Positions 27,081-36,228 are shown, counted from the first letter of the stretch. The stretch is 64,000 bases of DNA from Poriferisodalis sp965215815 (GCF_965215815.1 NZ_CBDCEO010000013.1:558001-622000); one strand, 5' to 3'. Notes: a model not told the origin generated them from the sequence alone. Numbers and translations: made by a program.

Positions 27081-27851
27081 GTGGGAAGACTTGACAATCG
27101 CGTCGCACTGGTGACCGGAGCATCGCGTGGCATCGGGGCCGCGGCCGCAGAGGCGTTCGCCCGTGAAGGCGCCAGTGTGGTGATCAACACGATCCCCGAC
27201 GAACGCATGGACGCCATGGCGTCCGACGTCGTGTCTCGTATCACCGACGCGGGGGGTGCCGCCATCAAGGTGGTGGCCGACATCACAGTCCCAGCGCAAG
27301 TCGAGGCGATGGTCGCCGACGCCCAGAGTGCCTTCGGCGATGTTGATGTGCTCGTTGCCAACGCTGCGTATGCGAAACGCTCGGCGTGGAACGAGATTTC
27401 CGTCGAGCAATGGGACCGCACGATGGCGGTCAATGTTCGCGGAACCTTTCTGTGCGCCAAGGCGGTGCATCCGGGAATGCTCCGGAAGGGGCGAGGGAGC
27501 ATCATCACGGTGACGAGCGTCACGGTCGATCTGGGCATGGCGGGGAGCCTCGACTACGTGGCGTCGAAGGCAGGGGTCATCGGCCTCACTCGGGCCTTGG
27601 CTCGCGAAGTCGGCAGAGATGGGATCCGGGTGAACAGCGTGATGCCCGGCGCAATCAGAACAGAGTACGAAGTCGAAATCGAAACAGAGACAGAGGATGA
27701 ACTTGCCAAGCGTCTGGCCGAACTCCAGTCCCTCCCGCAACGGGGTTATGCGGAAGACCTCGCGGGCACATTCGTCTATCTGGCCTCCGACGACAGCGCC
27801 TTCGTGACCGGCCAAGTCGTTGCCGTGGACGGTGGTTGGATTCACCACTAG
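27081..27851 (+). CDS. SDR-family oxidoreductase (FabG-like)
   Basis: 256 residues starting at GTG 27081, seven bases after AAGGGGG. TGASRGIG (12-19) is the NAD(P) binding motif; NAAYA replaces the usual NNAG at about 94; the catalytic Tyr159-xxx-Lys163 lies in DYVASK; and VNSVMPGAIRTE follows. Ends with the usual VDGGW. Last gene of the transporter operon, nine bases after the ATPase, so it probably oxidises or reduces a hydroxyl/keto group of the imported compound. Confidence 0.9.
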   Translation: MGRLDNRVALVTGASRGIGAAAAEAFAREGASVVINTIPDERMDAMASDVVSRITDAGGAAIKVVADITVPAQVEAMVADAQSAFGDVDVLVANAAYAKRSAWNEISVEQWDRTMAVNVRGTFLCAKAVHPGMLRKGRGSIITVTSVTVDLGMAGSLDYVASKAGVIGLTRALAREVGRDGIRVNSVMPGAIRTEYEVEIETETEDELAKRLAELQSLPQRGYAEDLAGTFVYLASDDSAFVTGQVVAVDGGWIHH

Positions 27852-28128
27852 ATGAGTGATTCCCAGAGGTTGGTGGCCGTAGGCGACGAGTGAGCAAGCC
27901 AAGCCGGGGTTGATCGTCGCCTCAGTGGAGCGCGCGCGAAACCCGAAGTGGTTCAATTTGAGCTTGCAATAATGGTTATTTGTGTTCTCATCGCAGATCT
28001 CCCAAAACTCCGATGAGGCCGTTTGAATCGCCCTGAATCACCCCGGGTTGGTTGGAGGCTCCTGATCTTGGATACGAGGATGGAGTCATGCCACATGAGA
28101 TGTCGCCTGGGAAGCCGACGACGCGTCG

Positions 28129-28520
28129 GCGGGGTCACGCTGGTGGTGGCCAACGGCTGGTCGCCGCCCGACATCGGCGCGGCAGCCGCGCTGGCCGCGC
28201 GCAGCGGCCGCTCCGCGGTGATCTACACCTTGCCCCACAGGCTGCAGGTTCCTATGAGGTCACGTCGCTCGTTCCGGACCGGTCGCAGCTGGCCCGAAGC
28301 CTCAGCGGCGCTGCTGCGCGACTATCAGGTCGCCCGAGTGATCCTCATCGGGGGCACAGCAGCGATCAGCCAAAGCACGCAGGACATGATCGCCGCGGTG
28401 ACCCACGCCAGTGTCTCGCGGCTCACCGGCGCCGATCGTGTCCACACCGCCGCCCGCGCCGCCCGCCGCATGTGGCGCGACGAAACCGCCCGACAACACA
28501 CCCACACACTCGCCGCTTGA
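28129..28520 (+). pseudogene. Cell-wall-binding repeat 2 fragment
   Basis: The frame from about 28129 encodes VTLVVANGWSPPDIGAAAAL, then RVILIGGTAAISQS and VSRLTGADRVHTAARAARR, the conserved lines of a cell wall binding repeat 2 (PF04122). Only about one and a half repeats are present, with no signal peptide, and the stretch between the two halves is poorly conserved. An ATG-started frame from 28023 includes it but the first 35 residues look random. It is probably the leftover C terminus of a larger surface protein; compare the intact protein at 30733-33399. Confidence 0.6.
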
Positions 28521-28986
28521 CAAGGGAGCGTCCGACAGGCCCCGCCACCCGAGTACAGCGGTTCTGAAGGCCTCGGCTCCATCGCAGCCGCCAGCGTTGA
28601 ACCCGACTCAGCGTTCGAGTCAGCGCCGCGCTGGTGGTCGTGGTGACAGGCCCTTTGCAGGCGAATTCGCGCGTAGATCGCGCGTTGTTGGGTGGATGTG
28701 CGGGTTGCCGTCGGTCGCGGCGGTCGTTTTGTCGGCGAGGCGGTCGGGCACGCCCGTCGGGGCCTGTTCGTGACGGCGGCCGCGCAGCATGGTGTCAGAC
28801 GATTTGTTGTCCAACGTCATTTTGCGCGGTTGTTTTCGAGCTGTCTGTGACGGGTTTGGTGGTGTCGCTCCACGGGCACATTCGGGCCGCCCCGACGCTT
28901 GGTGTCTGGTGTGCCAGACACTTTTGGCCCGCTGGCCGAGGCGAATACTGTTCTGGTCATAGTTCGTCTTATAACTGGAGTTAGCC
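28521..28986 (+). other. Gene-poor spacer upstream of the Fn3/PPC gene
   Basis: No frame here resembles a known family. It contains the hairpin at 28902-28921 and, just before 28987, TATAAC and a GGAG that probably belong to the promoter and ribosome binding site of the following gene. Confidence 0.4.
28902..28925 (+). terminator. Terminator-like hairpin
   Basis: GTGTCTGG-TGTG-CCAGACAC forms a perfect eight-pair stem with a four-base loop and is followed by TTTT. It could end transcription of the cell-wall-binding remnant. The T-run is short, so an operator function for the gene at 28987 cannot be excluded. Confidence 0.5.
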
Positions 28987-30561
28987 ATGAAGGTTCGCTG
29001 TTGGCCTCGAGGATTTCGTGCTGCTGTTGGGTTCGCAGTGGTTGCCGGGGTGTTGTTGGTGCCGTCTGGGGCGTTCGCCGGCGCGGAGGAGGTCCGCGTT
29101 GCGGTGTCGGGGGTGACCGTGGCGGCTGGCGACAGCGCGGGCGATCTGTCGGTCGTGTGGGATGCGCCGTCGCCGGCGCCGGCGGAGTATCGGGTTCGCT
29201 GGGCGCCTGAGGGCGAGTCGTTCCGGATCAGGAGCGATTCCGATTGGAATGCGTTCCCGTCTGAGCCGTCGCTGGTGGTGTCGGGTCTGACGCCCGGGGG
29301 TTCCTACAGCGTGCAGGTGCGCGCCAGGTTCGGGCCCGGGGACAACTCGCCGTGGAGCGACACCGCGACCGGCACCGCCGCCGCTGAGGCCGCGCCGGCG
29401 CCGACCATCGAGGCGCCAGACGCGCCGCCGTTGCTGGCCCAGCCTCAGTTGGCTGCGCCGGAGTTCCCGCCGGCCACGATGGAGGACTGCCGCCATTTCA
29501 TGGCCGAGGGCAGCCCGCAAGGCGACGTGCTGGAGTGCGCGGTGAACCCGTTCGGCGTCGCCGCCTACACCGAGCGCGGCGAGGTTTGGTTCGACTGGTC
29601 GGCGTGGGAGGCCGACCAGGCCGCTGTTGTGGTCCGCTATTCGATCCAGCAAGTCGACATGACCCAGCGGTCGAACTTCAGGGACGCCCACACCAAGGAA
29701 AGCGTCCCGCCCTGGACCGAGGGACAAGGTCAGATACGCGCGGTTCCGGGGGCGAAAAGCTGCCTTCCGCGGAGCACAGACAACGGGATGACCTGGGCGT
29801 GGCAGTGCACGAGCCCTGTGCGTGACTCCGGGCCTGTGTCGCTGCTCAACGCCGACGATGGTGCCACCTTCCTGGTCAATCGTGCTCCATCGGGTGAAGG
29901 CGACACACAGATGACGCTGATGACGGTGCCGAGCCGGGATCCGTCGGGACACAACGACCGGCTGACCGCGGCCGAAGTCGCAGACACCGTCGAGACGATC
30001 GCGTTCGAGATGACGATCCGGCTGCTGCGGGTCACCGCGCACTTCGACGACGCCAGCACCCACAGCGGCTACACCGTGGTGACCGCAGGCCACCGCAACG
30101 TTCCCAAGACATCGGTGTCGGAGAACCATTCGGATGTCAACCACAGCGCCTACGACTTCTCCGACTCCACGCGCACAGCGGGATACCTCCAAGCCGACGG
30201 CGACCCCGCCACCGGCAGCATCGGTTCTGCCAGCGACGGCGACTGGCTCAGGCTCGAGCTCGAAGCCGGCAACTCCTACCGCATCGACGTCAAAGGCGCC
30301 GCCGCAGCCGACTACGGCGGCACACAGCCCGACCCGCTGTTCAGGGTGCGGGACCACAACGGGGACGTCCTCGCCGACACCGCCATGCTCGACCCGACCT
30401 CAGGCCACGACCTCGCCAACAGCATCGGCAGCGACGACGGCGGCGTCGACAACAACGCCAGCCTCACGCTCACCGTCATAACGCCTGGCACCTACTACAT
30501 CGACATCATCAGCCGAACCGACCAGACAGGCACCTACACCACAACACTCACCACCTTTTGA
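28987..30561 (+). CDS. Secreted Fn3 and PPC-domain protein
   Basis: 524 residues. A signal peptide covers about 1-32. A fibronectin III domain follows (roughly 38-128; LSVVWDAPSPAPAEYRVRW ... SPWSDTATGT). The middle part (about 150-380) is of unknown family. The C terminus (about 385-520) matches bacterial pre-peptidase C-terminal (PPC) beta-sandwich domains: GSIGSASDGDWLRLELEAGNSYRIDV and TPGTYYIDIIS. No protease or other catalytic motif is present, so it is probably a structural or binding surface protein. GGAG precedes the ATG. Fragments of cell-wall-binding repeats lie on both sides. Confidence 0.8.
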   Translation: MKVRCWPRGFRAAVGFAVVAGVLLVPSGAFAGAEEVRVAVSGVTVAAGDSAGDLSVVWDAPSPAPAEYRVRWAPEGESFRIRSDSDWNAFPSEPSLVVSGLTPGGSYSVQVRARFGPGDNSPWSDTATGTAAAEAAPAPTIEAPDAPPLLAQPQLAAPEFPPATMEDCRHFMAEGSPQGDVLECAVNPFGVAAYTERGEVWFDWSAWEADQAAVVVRYSIQQVDMTQRSNFRDAHTKESVPPWTEGQGQIRAVPGAKSCLPRSTDNGMTWAWQCTSPVRDSGPVSLLNADDGATFLVNRAPSGEGDTQMTLMTVPSRDPSGHNDRLTAAEVADTVETIAFEMTIRLLRVTAHFDDASTHSGYTVVTAGHRNVPKTSVSENHSDVNHSAYDFSDSTRTAGYLQADGDPATGSIGSASDGDWLRLELEAGNSYRIDVKGAAAADYGGTQPDPLFRVRDHNGDVLADTAMLDPTSGHDLANSIGSDDGGVDNNASLTLTVITPGTYYIDIISRTDQTGTYTTTLTTF

Positions 30562-30612
30562 GCATGAATCGAACATCACGCCTCCACCAAAGTCAGGGAC
30601 CCCCACCCCAGC

Positions 30613-30693
30613 GCCGACATTCGACGCATCACCGGCAGCACCCGAACCGACACCGCCGCCCGCGCCGCCCGCCGCACCCTCGCAAACCCCTGA
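30613..30693 (+). pseudogene. Cell-wall-binding repeat 2 tail fragment
   Basis: The 26 codons ending at TGA 30691-30693 encode RRITGSTRTDTAARAARRTL, the same terminal pattern as the fragment at 28129-28520 (RLTGADRVHTAARAARR). The two share a near-identical stretch of about 27 bases over the AARAARR codons. There is no start codon or upstream repeat, so this is debris. Confidence 0.55.
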
Positions 30694-30732
30694 CCGCCCA
30701 CCCGGTCATCTCGCCGACGCGCTCATGACGCA

Positions 30733-33399
30733 TCAGATACTGACCGTCAGCGTCAAGACATCAAGGCGCGTGCCGTCAGCCGCCGACAGAATCATGATGT
30801 AGTAGGTGGTGTCGGCCACCAGGCCTGTCACCAGATGGGTGCAGCACACCGCCTCGAACTGGGCGTAGAAGCTAGAGGGAGTCGGCGGAGACGTGAACAC
30901 CGCCACCCCGTATTGCTCGGCGCTTACGTCAGGGTCTGCAAGTTCGTCCCATGCCAATTCGATCCACGAGGTGCCTTGGTCGGTCACCCGGAGGTTCTCG
31001 ACGACTGGCTCTGAGGTGTCGTTGATAGTGATGCTGACCGTGTGCACCGCTGAGGTTTCGCGGATACCGGTGCCGGAGAACACCCGGACGCTCACTTCGA
31101 GCACTCGAGGCGGCAGCACACGCTCGTAATCGACAATTGCGTTGTGGCCATCCCAACCACGGAACCACAGCGCACCTGAGCTGTCGATGCCCAGGACGAA
31201 CCAATCCTCGTTCTCGTGATCTACGAGGTCAGAGTCATGGTCGATTGGCTCATATCCGGTGATGCTGTCCTGGGAGTCGTCGTCGACTGCTGTGATCTGG
31301 TATGCCAGCATCTCGCCTTCGTCCACGGTGACGTTGGCGGCGCTGGTGATGCGAGCCACGGCGTTGGGGACTCGGGTCACCGACGGTGACCAGGGACCCA
31401 GGCCGTCGTCATTGCGGGCACGCACTTGGAACTCGTAGGAGTTGCCTTCGGACAGGTCTGAGATGGTGGCAGTGCGGTCAGTGCCGTTGGACTGCTGGGT
31501 GTGCCACACGGTCGCGCTCGATGTCTTGTATCGCACCTCGTAGCCGGTGATCGGCGGGCCGGTGTTGGCGGGTTCGTCCCACTTGATGGTCACCGATGAC
31601 GTGGTCACCTGAGGCGCTCGCGGTGCCTGCGGTGTTGCGGGTGGCTCGTCGACATCGGTGACGGTGACGGTGATGGTCTGGGTGTTCGTGCGCTCGCGCG
31701 TTCCGGTTCCGCTGATCGCTTCGACCACGACCTCGTAGGAACGCTGGACTTCGAAGTTCAACGGTACGCGCATGCTCAATTTGTCGAAGTCGCCGCGCGT
31801 GCCGAACTGGAAGCTTCTTGCGTCGTTGCCTCCGCTCACCGTGTAGGCCACGATCGTGTCGCTGACGTCGTGATCGACCGCTGTGACCTGGTGCAACAAT
31901 GCGGAGTTCTCAGCGACGCTCACCTCCGATGAGCTGGTGAACGTCGGCAAGCTGTTGCCCGGTCCCGATGTTTCCAGTGTCTTGGCCGTGCCGCTGCTGG
32001 ACCAGCCGCTTTGCCCCTCTGCGTTGATTGCTCTTACCTGGAACTCATACCAGGTGTCCTGGCTGAGGCTTGTGACCTCGATGCTCGTCGTACCCAAGTC
32101 GTTCTCGGTCCAGGTTGTGGCGCCCAAGAGGCGGTATCGCACGTTGTACCCAGTGATCGGCGGGCCGGTGTTGGTGGGCTCGGCCCAGATCATCGTCAGC
32201 GACGTCGCCGTCGCCGTGGACTCTGTCGGTGCCGAGGGCACCCCGGGCAAATCGGTGTTGACGACGGTTCCGCCGCCTCCGCCTCCGCCTCCGCCTCCGC
32301 CTCCGCTGCTGCTGCTGCCGCCGCCGCCGCCTCCGTTGTCGGGTTGTTCGGTGGTTTCGAGGTAGTCGTCGACGGCGGTCTGTGCGATGGCGGCGTTGCC
32401 GCCGAACACGTACACGGTGACGCCGTCGAGGTTCTTTGAGCGGACCCGGTTGATGTAGCTCGCGGTCAGGTTGGGCACCTCGTGGGTCCCCGAGAGCACC
32501 AGCGCCGCGCAGCGCCCCGCCAGCAGCGGTCCCGCCGCGAACGCGTCGAAGGGCACATCGGCACGCGCCAGGCCCAGCTGCGCACGCCGCGGGCAGCCAT
32601 CGACCATCTGGGCGGCGGTCAACGCAGCCGTGCGCGTCGCGGTGCCCACACGCGTCGCGCCCGCCACGCGCTGCACACCGATCCCCAACGCCGCCACCGC
32701 GTCGGACACCTGCGCGGCCAACGCCGCGGTGCCGCCCAGCACCACCGCGTGATCAGCCCCCGACCGGCCCAGATACGAGCTCACCGACGGATGCAACGCG
32801 TCCTGGGGGCTCAACAGCACCGGATGGCCCCCATGAGCCGACAGCGGCCCTGCCACCAGCGCATCGGCGAACACCTCGCCGCTGGCCACCAGCACCGTGC
32901 GGCCCTGGGTCCCCAACACACCGGGCGCCCCCAAACGGCGAGCCACCGCCACCGACGTCTCATAGCGGTCCGCGCCCCCCACACGCTCCACCGACACACC
33001 CGCAGCCGCCAACTGCGCGTCCACCCCCGACGACACCGCAGCCCCCGTCGAGATCACCAACGCACGCGACACACCCGTGCGCGCCAAGAATTCCAACGCG
33101 TCCGCGCGCACACCGCCAGAAGGCGTCAGCACCACCGCGGCGCCCAGCTCGCCCGCCGCCGCCGACGCCACCACCGCATCAGGCCAGCTCTCGCCCGAAA
33201 CCACCACCACCCACTCCAACGAACCCCCCGCATCAGCAGCCACCGCCTCGGCCACCAACAACGACGTGCCATACCGATCCGCACCCCCCAAACGCACCAC
33301 CTCCACCGCGCCCAAATGCTCAGACGCACCCACCGCAGCCACCGGCGCCACACCCGCCAGACACACCACCGCCAACGAGACAAACACACGACGCCACAT
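30733..33399 (-). CDS. Cell-surface protein with three cell-wall-binding repeats, Fn3 and cadherin-like domains
   Basis: 888 residues from the ATG at 33399 (a TTG nine bases upstream is in frame). Signal peptide about 1-25. Three cell wall binding repeat 2 domains cover about 30-345, each with a RLGGADRYGTS / RVGGADRYETS / RVAGATRVGTA-type opening and a VVLGGTAAL-type strand. A polyglycine/serine linker (about 352-378) leads to Fn3 (about 385-475), a cadherin-like domain (about 480-585), Fn3 (590-680), a second cadherin-like domain (685-800) and a last Fn3. The repeats anchor proteins to the actinobacterial wall; the rest projects outward. The upstream bases are AT-rich, with TATTAT as a possible -10 about 24 bases before the ATG. 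Confidence 0.88.
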   Translation of the reverse strand: MWRRVFVSLAVVCLAGVAPVAAVGASEHLGAVEVVRLGGADRYGTSLLVAEAVAADAGGSLEWVVVVSGESWPDAVVASAAAGELGAAVVLTPSGGVRADALEFLARTGVSRALVISTGAAVSSGVDAQLAAAGVSVERVGGADRYETSVAVARRLGAPGVLGTQGRTVLVASGEVFADALVAGPLSAHGGHPVLLSPQDALHPSVSSYLGRSGADHAVVLGGTAALAAQVSDAVAALGIGVQRVAGATRVGTATRTAALTAAQMVDGCPRRAQLGLARADVPFDAFAAGPLLAGRCAALVLSGTHEVPNLTASYINRVRSKNLDGVTVYVFGGNAAIAQTAVDDYLETTEQPDNGGGGGGSSSSGGGGGGGGGGGGTVVNTDLPGVPSAPTESTATATSLTMIWAEPTNTGPPITGYNVRYRLLGATTWTENDLGTTSIEVTSLSQDTWYEFQVRAINAEGQSGWSSSGTAKTLETSGPGNSLPTFTSSSEVSVAENSALLHQVTAVDHDVSDTIVAYTVSGGNDARSFQFGTRGDFDKLSMRVPLNFEVQRSYEVVVEAISGTGTRERTNTQTITVTVTDVDEPPATPQAPRAPQVTTSSVTIKWDEPANTGPPITGYEVRYKTSSATVWHTQQSNGTDRTATISDLSEGNSYEFQVRARNDDGLGPWSPSVTRVPNAVARITSAANVTVDEGEMLAYQITAVDDDSQDSITGYEPIDHDSDLVDHENEDWFVLGIDSSGALWFRGWDGHNAIVDYERVLPPRVLEVSVRVFSGTGIRETSAVHTVSITINDTSEPVVENLRVTDQGTSWIELAWDELADPDVSAEQYGVAVFTSPPTPSSFYAQFEAVCCTHLVTGLVADTTYYIMILSAADGTRLDVLTLTVSI

Positions 33400-33649
33400 A
33401 CACGCCAATGCTACAAGTAAATATAATAATGATTACTATCCCGCGGCTCGCGACAACTAACCCCGCATTCGAATGCAAACGCCTAGATCACAACCTTCAG
33501 ACGCGCGCCATTGATGGGCAAGAGGCGGTGCGTGTGAGAGGACACTTAGGCTGAGGAGGAAGGTCTGGCGCTGCTTCGGCACCGAAGCTTGACCGGCTCA
33601 GACGTGCGTAGTCACCGGTAAAACGCTTGCGCCATTGGCAGCAACGGTG

Positions 33650-34291
33650 CTACAGCCGACCCAAGCACCCTTGCCTCGACAATTCGTTCTTGTGCAGCGT
33701 ATTGTCCAATGCAATGTGGCCATTGTCGGCGAGATAAACTTGGTAGCCGCGAGTCCACATGAGGCGGTCCGACCAACCGCTCCAAGCATTGCTGCCTCCA
33801 AATTTCACGCGGACTCGCATCCTCACCCCGTCGCCGGGATCGTCAAAAGCATAGGTACGTCGGTGCGACTGATTAGACATCTCCATCATCGCCGAACCAC
33901 CGAATGTCTCCCATAGGGACCATCCTTCAGACAGGCCCGAGTGGTTGGGGTCGCCGGTTGGATATGGCTTGTTCGATACCTCGTCCCCCGACGGGGCCGT
34001 GTGGGTCTCTGAGCCTTCGCGGATACTGTGCTGCACTTGGTAGTGAGTTTGACCAGAAGCGCGCCATTTAGCCTTCAAAGTCACATCACAATAGTGATCC
34101 GGGCTGCTGGGCGCGGCAGTGGTTACCCGGTCATGAGGACTCATCGACAAGGACTGCGACCAGTATTGAAGCCGGCCCGCATCGTGCGTGGCTCCAGCTG
34201 GTGCTTGCGGAATCAGCGCAGCGAGCAGCAGCGACACGGTTACCGCGGCCACGAGCCGGCTCGCACGCTTCTTGCCTGCTGAAGGCTTCAT
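33650..34291 (-). CDS. Secreted protein of unknown family
   Basis: 213 residues. A basic start and hydrophobic core ending APAGA mark a signal peptide of about 34 residues. The mature part has no family I recognise; it includes YCDVTLKAKWRASGQTHYQVQHS and RMRVRVKFGG..AWSGWSDRLMW, an Fn3-like ending (SGWSD is typical of Fn3 G strands). It may be a diverged Fn3-like surface protein, as its neighbours are. The 250 bases between it and the cell-wall-binding gene hold no other gene I can support. Confidence 0.6.
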   Translation of the reverse strand: MKPSAGKKRASRLVAAVTVSLLLAALIPQAPAGATHDAGRLQYWSQSLSMSPHDRVTTAAPSSPDHYCDVTLKAKWRASGQTHYQVQHSIREGSETHTAPSGDEVSNKPYPTGDPNHSGLSEGWSLWETFGGSAMMEMSNQSHRRTYAFDDPGDGVRMRVRVKFGGSNAWSGWSDRLMWTRGYQVYLADNGHIALDNTLHKNELSRQGCLGRL

Positions 34292-34549
34292 CGATGCTCC
34301 TGAAGGTCATGCCGGCATGGGAGAATTTGCATAAGCATAATGGCAACTATTAGAACGCAAGCGCCATGAAGCACCGCGCGCGCATCTTCACAGTGATGTA
34401 GAGACTCGGATTGTTGAGTCACGGCCGGGGTGGCCGTGCTCTGTTGACGGCAGTAGGCGATTTCGTGGTCGGCAGGACAGCGGTGGTGTGGCTGCCGCGG
34501 CCGGCGCGTTGGTCCACTGCGGCACCGGCAGATCCTGTGCCGGACGCGG

Positions 34550-34816
34550 GTGGGTGGTCGCGGCACGGCTGCAGATTCTCCGGTTCCCCGATTCGGGAGG
34601 AAGCAAGTTCGGGCCGCTCTGCTCGCTGTCGTCGCCTTCGCGACGGCTGGGGCGCTGTGGCTCGGCAGCGCCACCGTGTCGTGCGCACAATCACCCCTGC
34701 CGGTGATGTCGTTCGATGCATTCGGCCCGAGCGATGCTGAAGTCGAAGGCCAAGCCGTCGAATTTGCCCTGAGCCTGTCCCAGGCAAGCACAACCGATAT
34801 CGGGGTGACCTATTCG
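34550..34816 (+). pseudogene. 5' part of a secreted Calx-beta-like gene, interrupted by the IS
   Basis: From a GTG at 34550 the frame encodes a signal-peptide-like stretch (RAALLAVVAFATAGALWLG...SCAQS) and then EGQAVEFALSLSQASTTDIGVTYS, the first strands of a Calx-beta domain. The ISL3 element begins right after the target duplication at 34809-34816. The start is uncertain. See the right-hand piece after the element. Confidence 0.55.
34809..34816. repeat. Target-site duplication, left copy (CCTATTCG)
   Basis: The same eight bases occur at 36229-36236 on the other side of the element. Eight-base duplications are usual for ISL3-family insertion, and the perfect match suggests a recent event. 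Confidence 0.85.
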
Positions 34817-34871
34817 GGCGCTTCGTCTTTGCGCGTGGAGTAGTTGGGTGAGGGTCCCGGCCGGATAGGGA

Positions 34872-34921
34872 GGGATCCCCCAGAATCGGTGGTGTTCGAT
34901 GCCCCGATTCGGGAGGATCCC
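34872..34921 (+). promoter_or_regulatory. Hairpin that hides the transposase ribosome binding site
   Basis: GGGATCCCCCAGAATCGG (34872-34889) pairs with 34904-34921 at 16 of 18 positions around a 14-base loop. The right arm contains GGGAGG (34911-34916), the Shine-Dalgarno for the GTG at 34923. In RNA that reads through from outside the element the site would be paired; a transcript starting inside the left arm would leave it free. Such fold-back protection is known from IS10 and IS50; here it is inferred. Confidence 0.6.
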
Positions 34922-34922
34922 T

Positions 34923-36215
34923 GTGGCTGTTGACCTTACGCGTGCGTTGTGGTTGATCGTCGGTCTGGGTCCTGGTGTGGCGGTGTTGGGGGTCGGGGGC
35001 CGCCGGGGCGGCCCGCTGGAGATCGAGGTGGCTCTGACGGGTCGTCCGTGCTGTGGAGGCTGCGGGGGACCGGTGTGGGCTCACGGCGAGAGCTCGGTGA
35101 GCCTGGCGGGCCTGCCGGCGTTCGGCCGGTCGGTGCGGCTGGTGTGGAACAAGCGCCGCTGGCGCTGCCCCGACGGATCGTGCGCGGTGTGCACGTTCAC
35201 CGACCAAGAGCCGCGGATCGCTCCGCCCAGGGCGCGGGTGACTGCTCGGGCTGCGCGGCACGCGACCCGCCGAACGGGTGCTGGGCGAGCCGTCAGCGAG
35301 ATCGCCGCCGAGCTGGGCATCGGCTGGCACACCGTGATGAGAGCGGTGCATCGGTGGGGCCGGGCATTGCTCGAAGCGGACACAGAACGCATCGACGGGG
35401 TCACCGCGTTGGGCCTGGACGAGATCTTGATGTTCCGACGCGGCCGATACCGCCGAAAGCACTGGGGAACCACTGTTGTGGACGCCCGAAGGGGCGTGCT
35501 GGCCGACATCGTGCCTGGTCGCAGCGCTGCGGGGGCGACCAGATGGATCCGTGCCCGCACGGTGCGATGGCCCAAGCGAGTGCGCTGGGCGGTCATGGAC
35601 CTGTCGGGCCCGTATCGCAAGGCGTTCAGCACGGCACTGCCGCACGCCAAACAGGTCGCGGACCCGTTCCATGCGGTCAAGCTCGCAAACACGACCGTCG
35701 ACGATGTGCGCCGCCGCGTGCAGAACGAGACCACCGGCGGGCGCGGCACCAAAGGCGACCCGCTGTACCGGATACGGCGGCTGCTGCTCACCGCAGCCGA
35801 GCGCGTCACCGACACCGGCCATGCGAAGCTGCGCGGCCTGCTCGCCGCCGGGGACCCACGAGGCGAGGTCCGCGACGCGTGGCACGCGAAGGAGACCCTG
35901 CGGCTCGTCTACCGGGTCCCCAGCCGCAAGCTCGCCGTCGAAGCGCTCGACGAGCTCGCCCGCGATCTCCAAGACGAAGCGTTCAGCCCCGAGCTGAACC
36001 GCCTCGGCCGCACTCTGCGCCGCTGGCGGACCCAGATCACCAACTGGCACCGATCACACGTGTCCAACGGACCGACCGAGGCCGCCAACAATCTGGCGAA
36101 GCTCATCAAGCGCGTGTCGTTCGGGATCACCAACTTCGAGCACTACCGCATCCGCGTCCTGCTCTACGCCGGAAAGCCCGACTGGAGCCTGCTCGACACA
36201 CTCACTCCACGCTAA
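34923..36215 (+). CDS. ISL3-family transposase
   Basis: About 430 residues from the GTG at 34923, six bases after GGGAGG; the in-frame ATG at 34899 lies in the hairpin loop and has no ribosome binding site. An N-terminal zinc-binding region has CCGGCGGP and later WRCPDGSCAVC. A helix-turn-helix (VSEIAAELGIGWHTVMRAV) follows. The DDE core shows GLDEILMFRRG, WAVMDLSGPYRKAF and SNGPTEAANNLAKLIKR, the D, D and E of ISL3 enzymes. Intact and probably functional. The opposite strand also has a long open frame across it, a side effect of base composition. Confidence 0.92.
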   Translation: MAVDLTRALWLIVGLGPGVAVLGVGGRRGGPLEIEVALTGRPCCGGCGGPVWAHGESSVSLAGLPAFGRSVRLVWNKRRWRCPDGSCAVCTFTDQEPRIAPPRARVTARAARHATRRTGAGRAVSEIAAELGIGWHTVMRAVHRWGRALLEADTERIDGVTALGLDEILMFRRGRYRRKHWGTTVVDARRGVLADIVPGRSAAGATRWIRARTVRWPKRVRWAVMDLSGPYRKAFSTALPHAKQVADPFHAVKLANTTVDDVRRRVQNETTGGRGTKGDPLYRIRRLLLTAAERVTDTGHAKLRGLLAAGDPRGEVRDAWHAKETLRLVYRVPSRKLAVEALDELARDLQDEAFSPELNRLGRTLRRWRTQITNWHRSHVSNGPTEAANNLAKLIKRVSFGITNFEHYRIRVLLYAGKPDWSLLDTLTPR

Positions 36216-36228
36216 AACGCGAAGAGCC

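Larger units (their letters stand above)
34817..36228 (+). mobile_element. ISL3-family insertion sequence, complete, 1412 bp
   Basis: The element is bounded by imperfect inverted repeats (34817-34841 and 36204-36228; 20 of 25 positions match, beginning GGCxCTTCG as in ISL3 relatives) and flanked by a perfect 8-bp duplication CCTATTCG. It holds one intact transposase gene and a hairpin over that gene's start. Inserted in a Calx-beta gene remnant between the surface-protein region and the second catabolic block. Confidence 0.9.

Noticed and set aside
32482..33420. 312-codon plus-strand frame opposite the cell-wall-binding protein
   Set aside because: His/Arg-rich antisense shadow of a clearly coding gene.
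34419..36050. 543-codon minus-strand open frame across the insertion sequence
   Set aside because: It is antisense to a transposase with clear catalytic motifs; the product is low-complexity Arg/Pro/His-rich sequence typical of GC-rich antisense frames.
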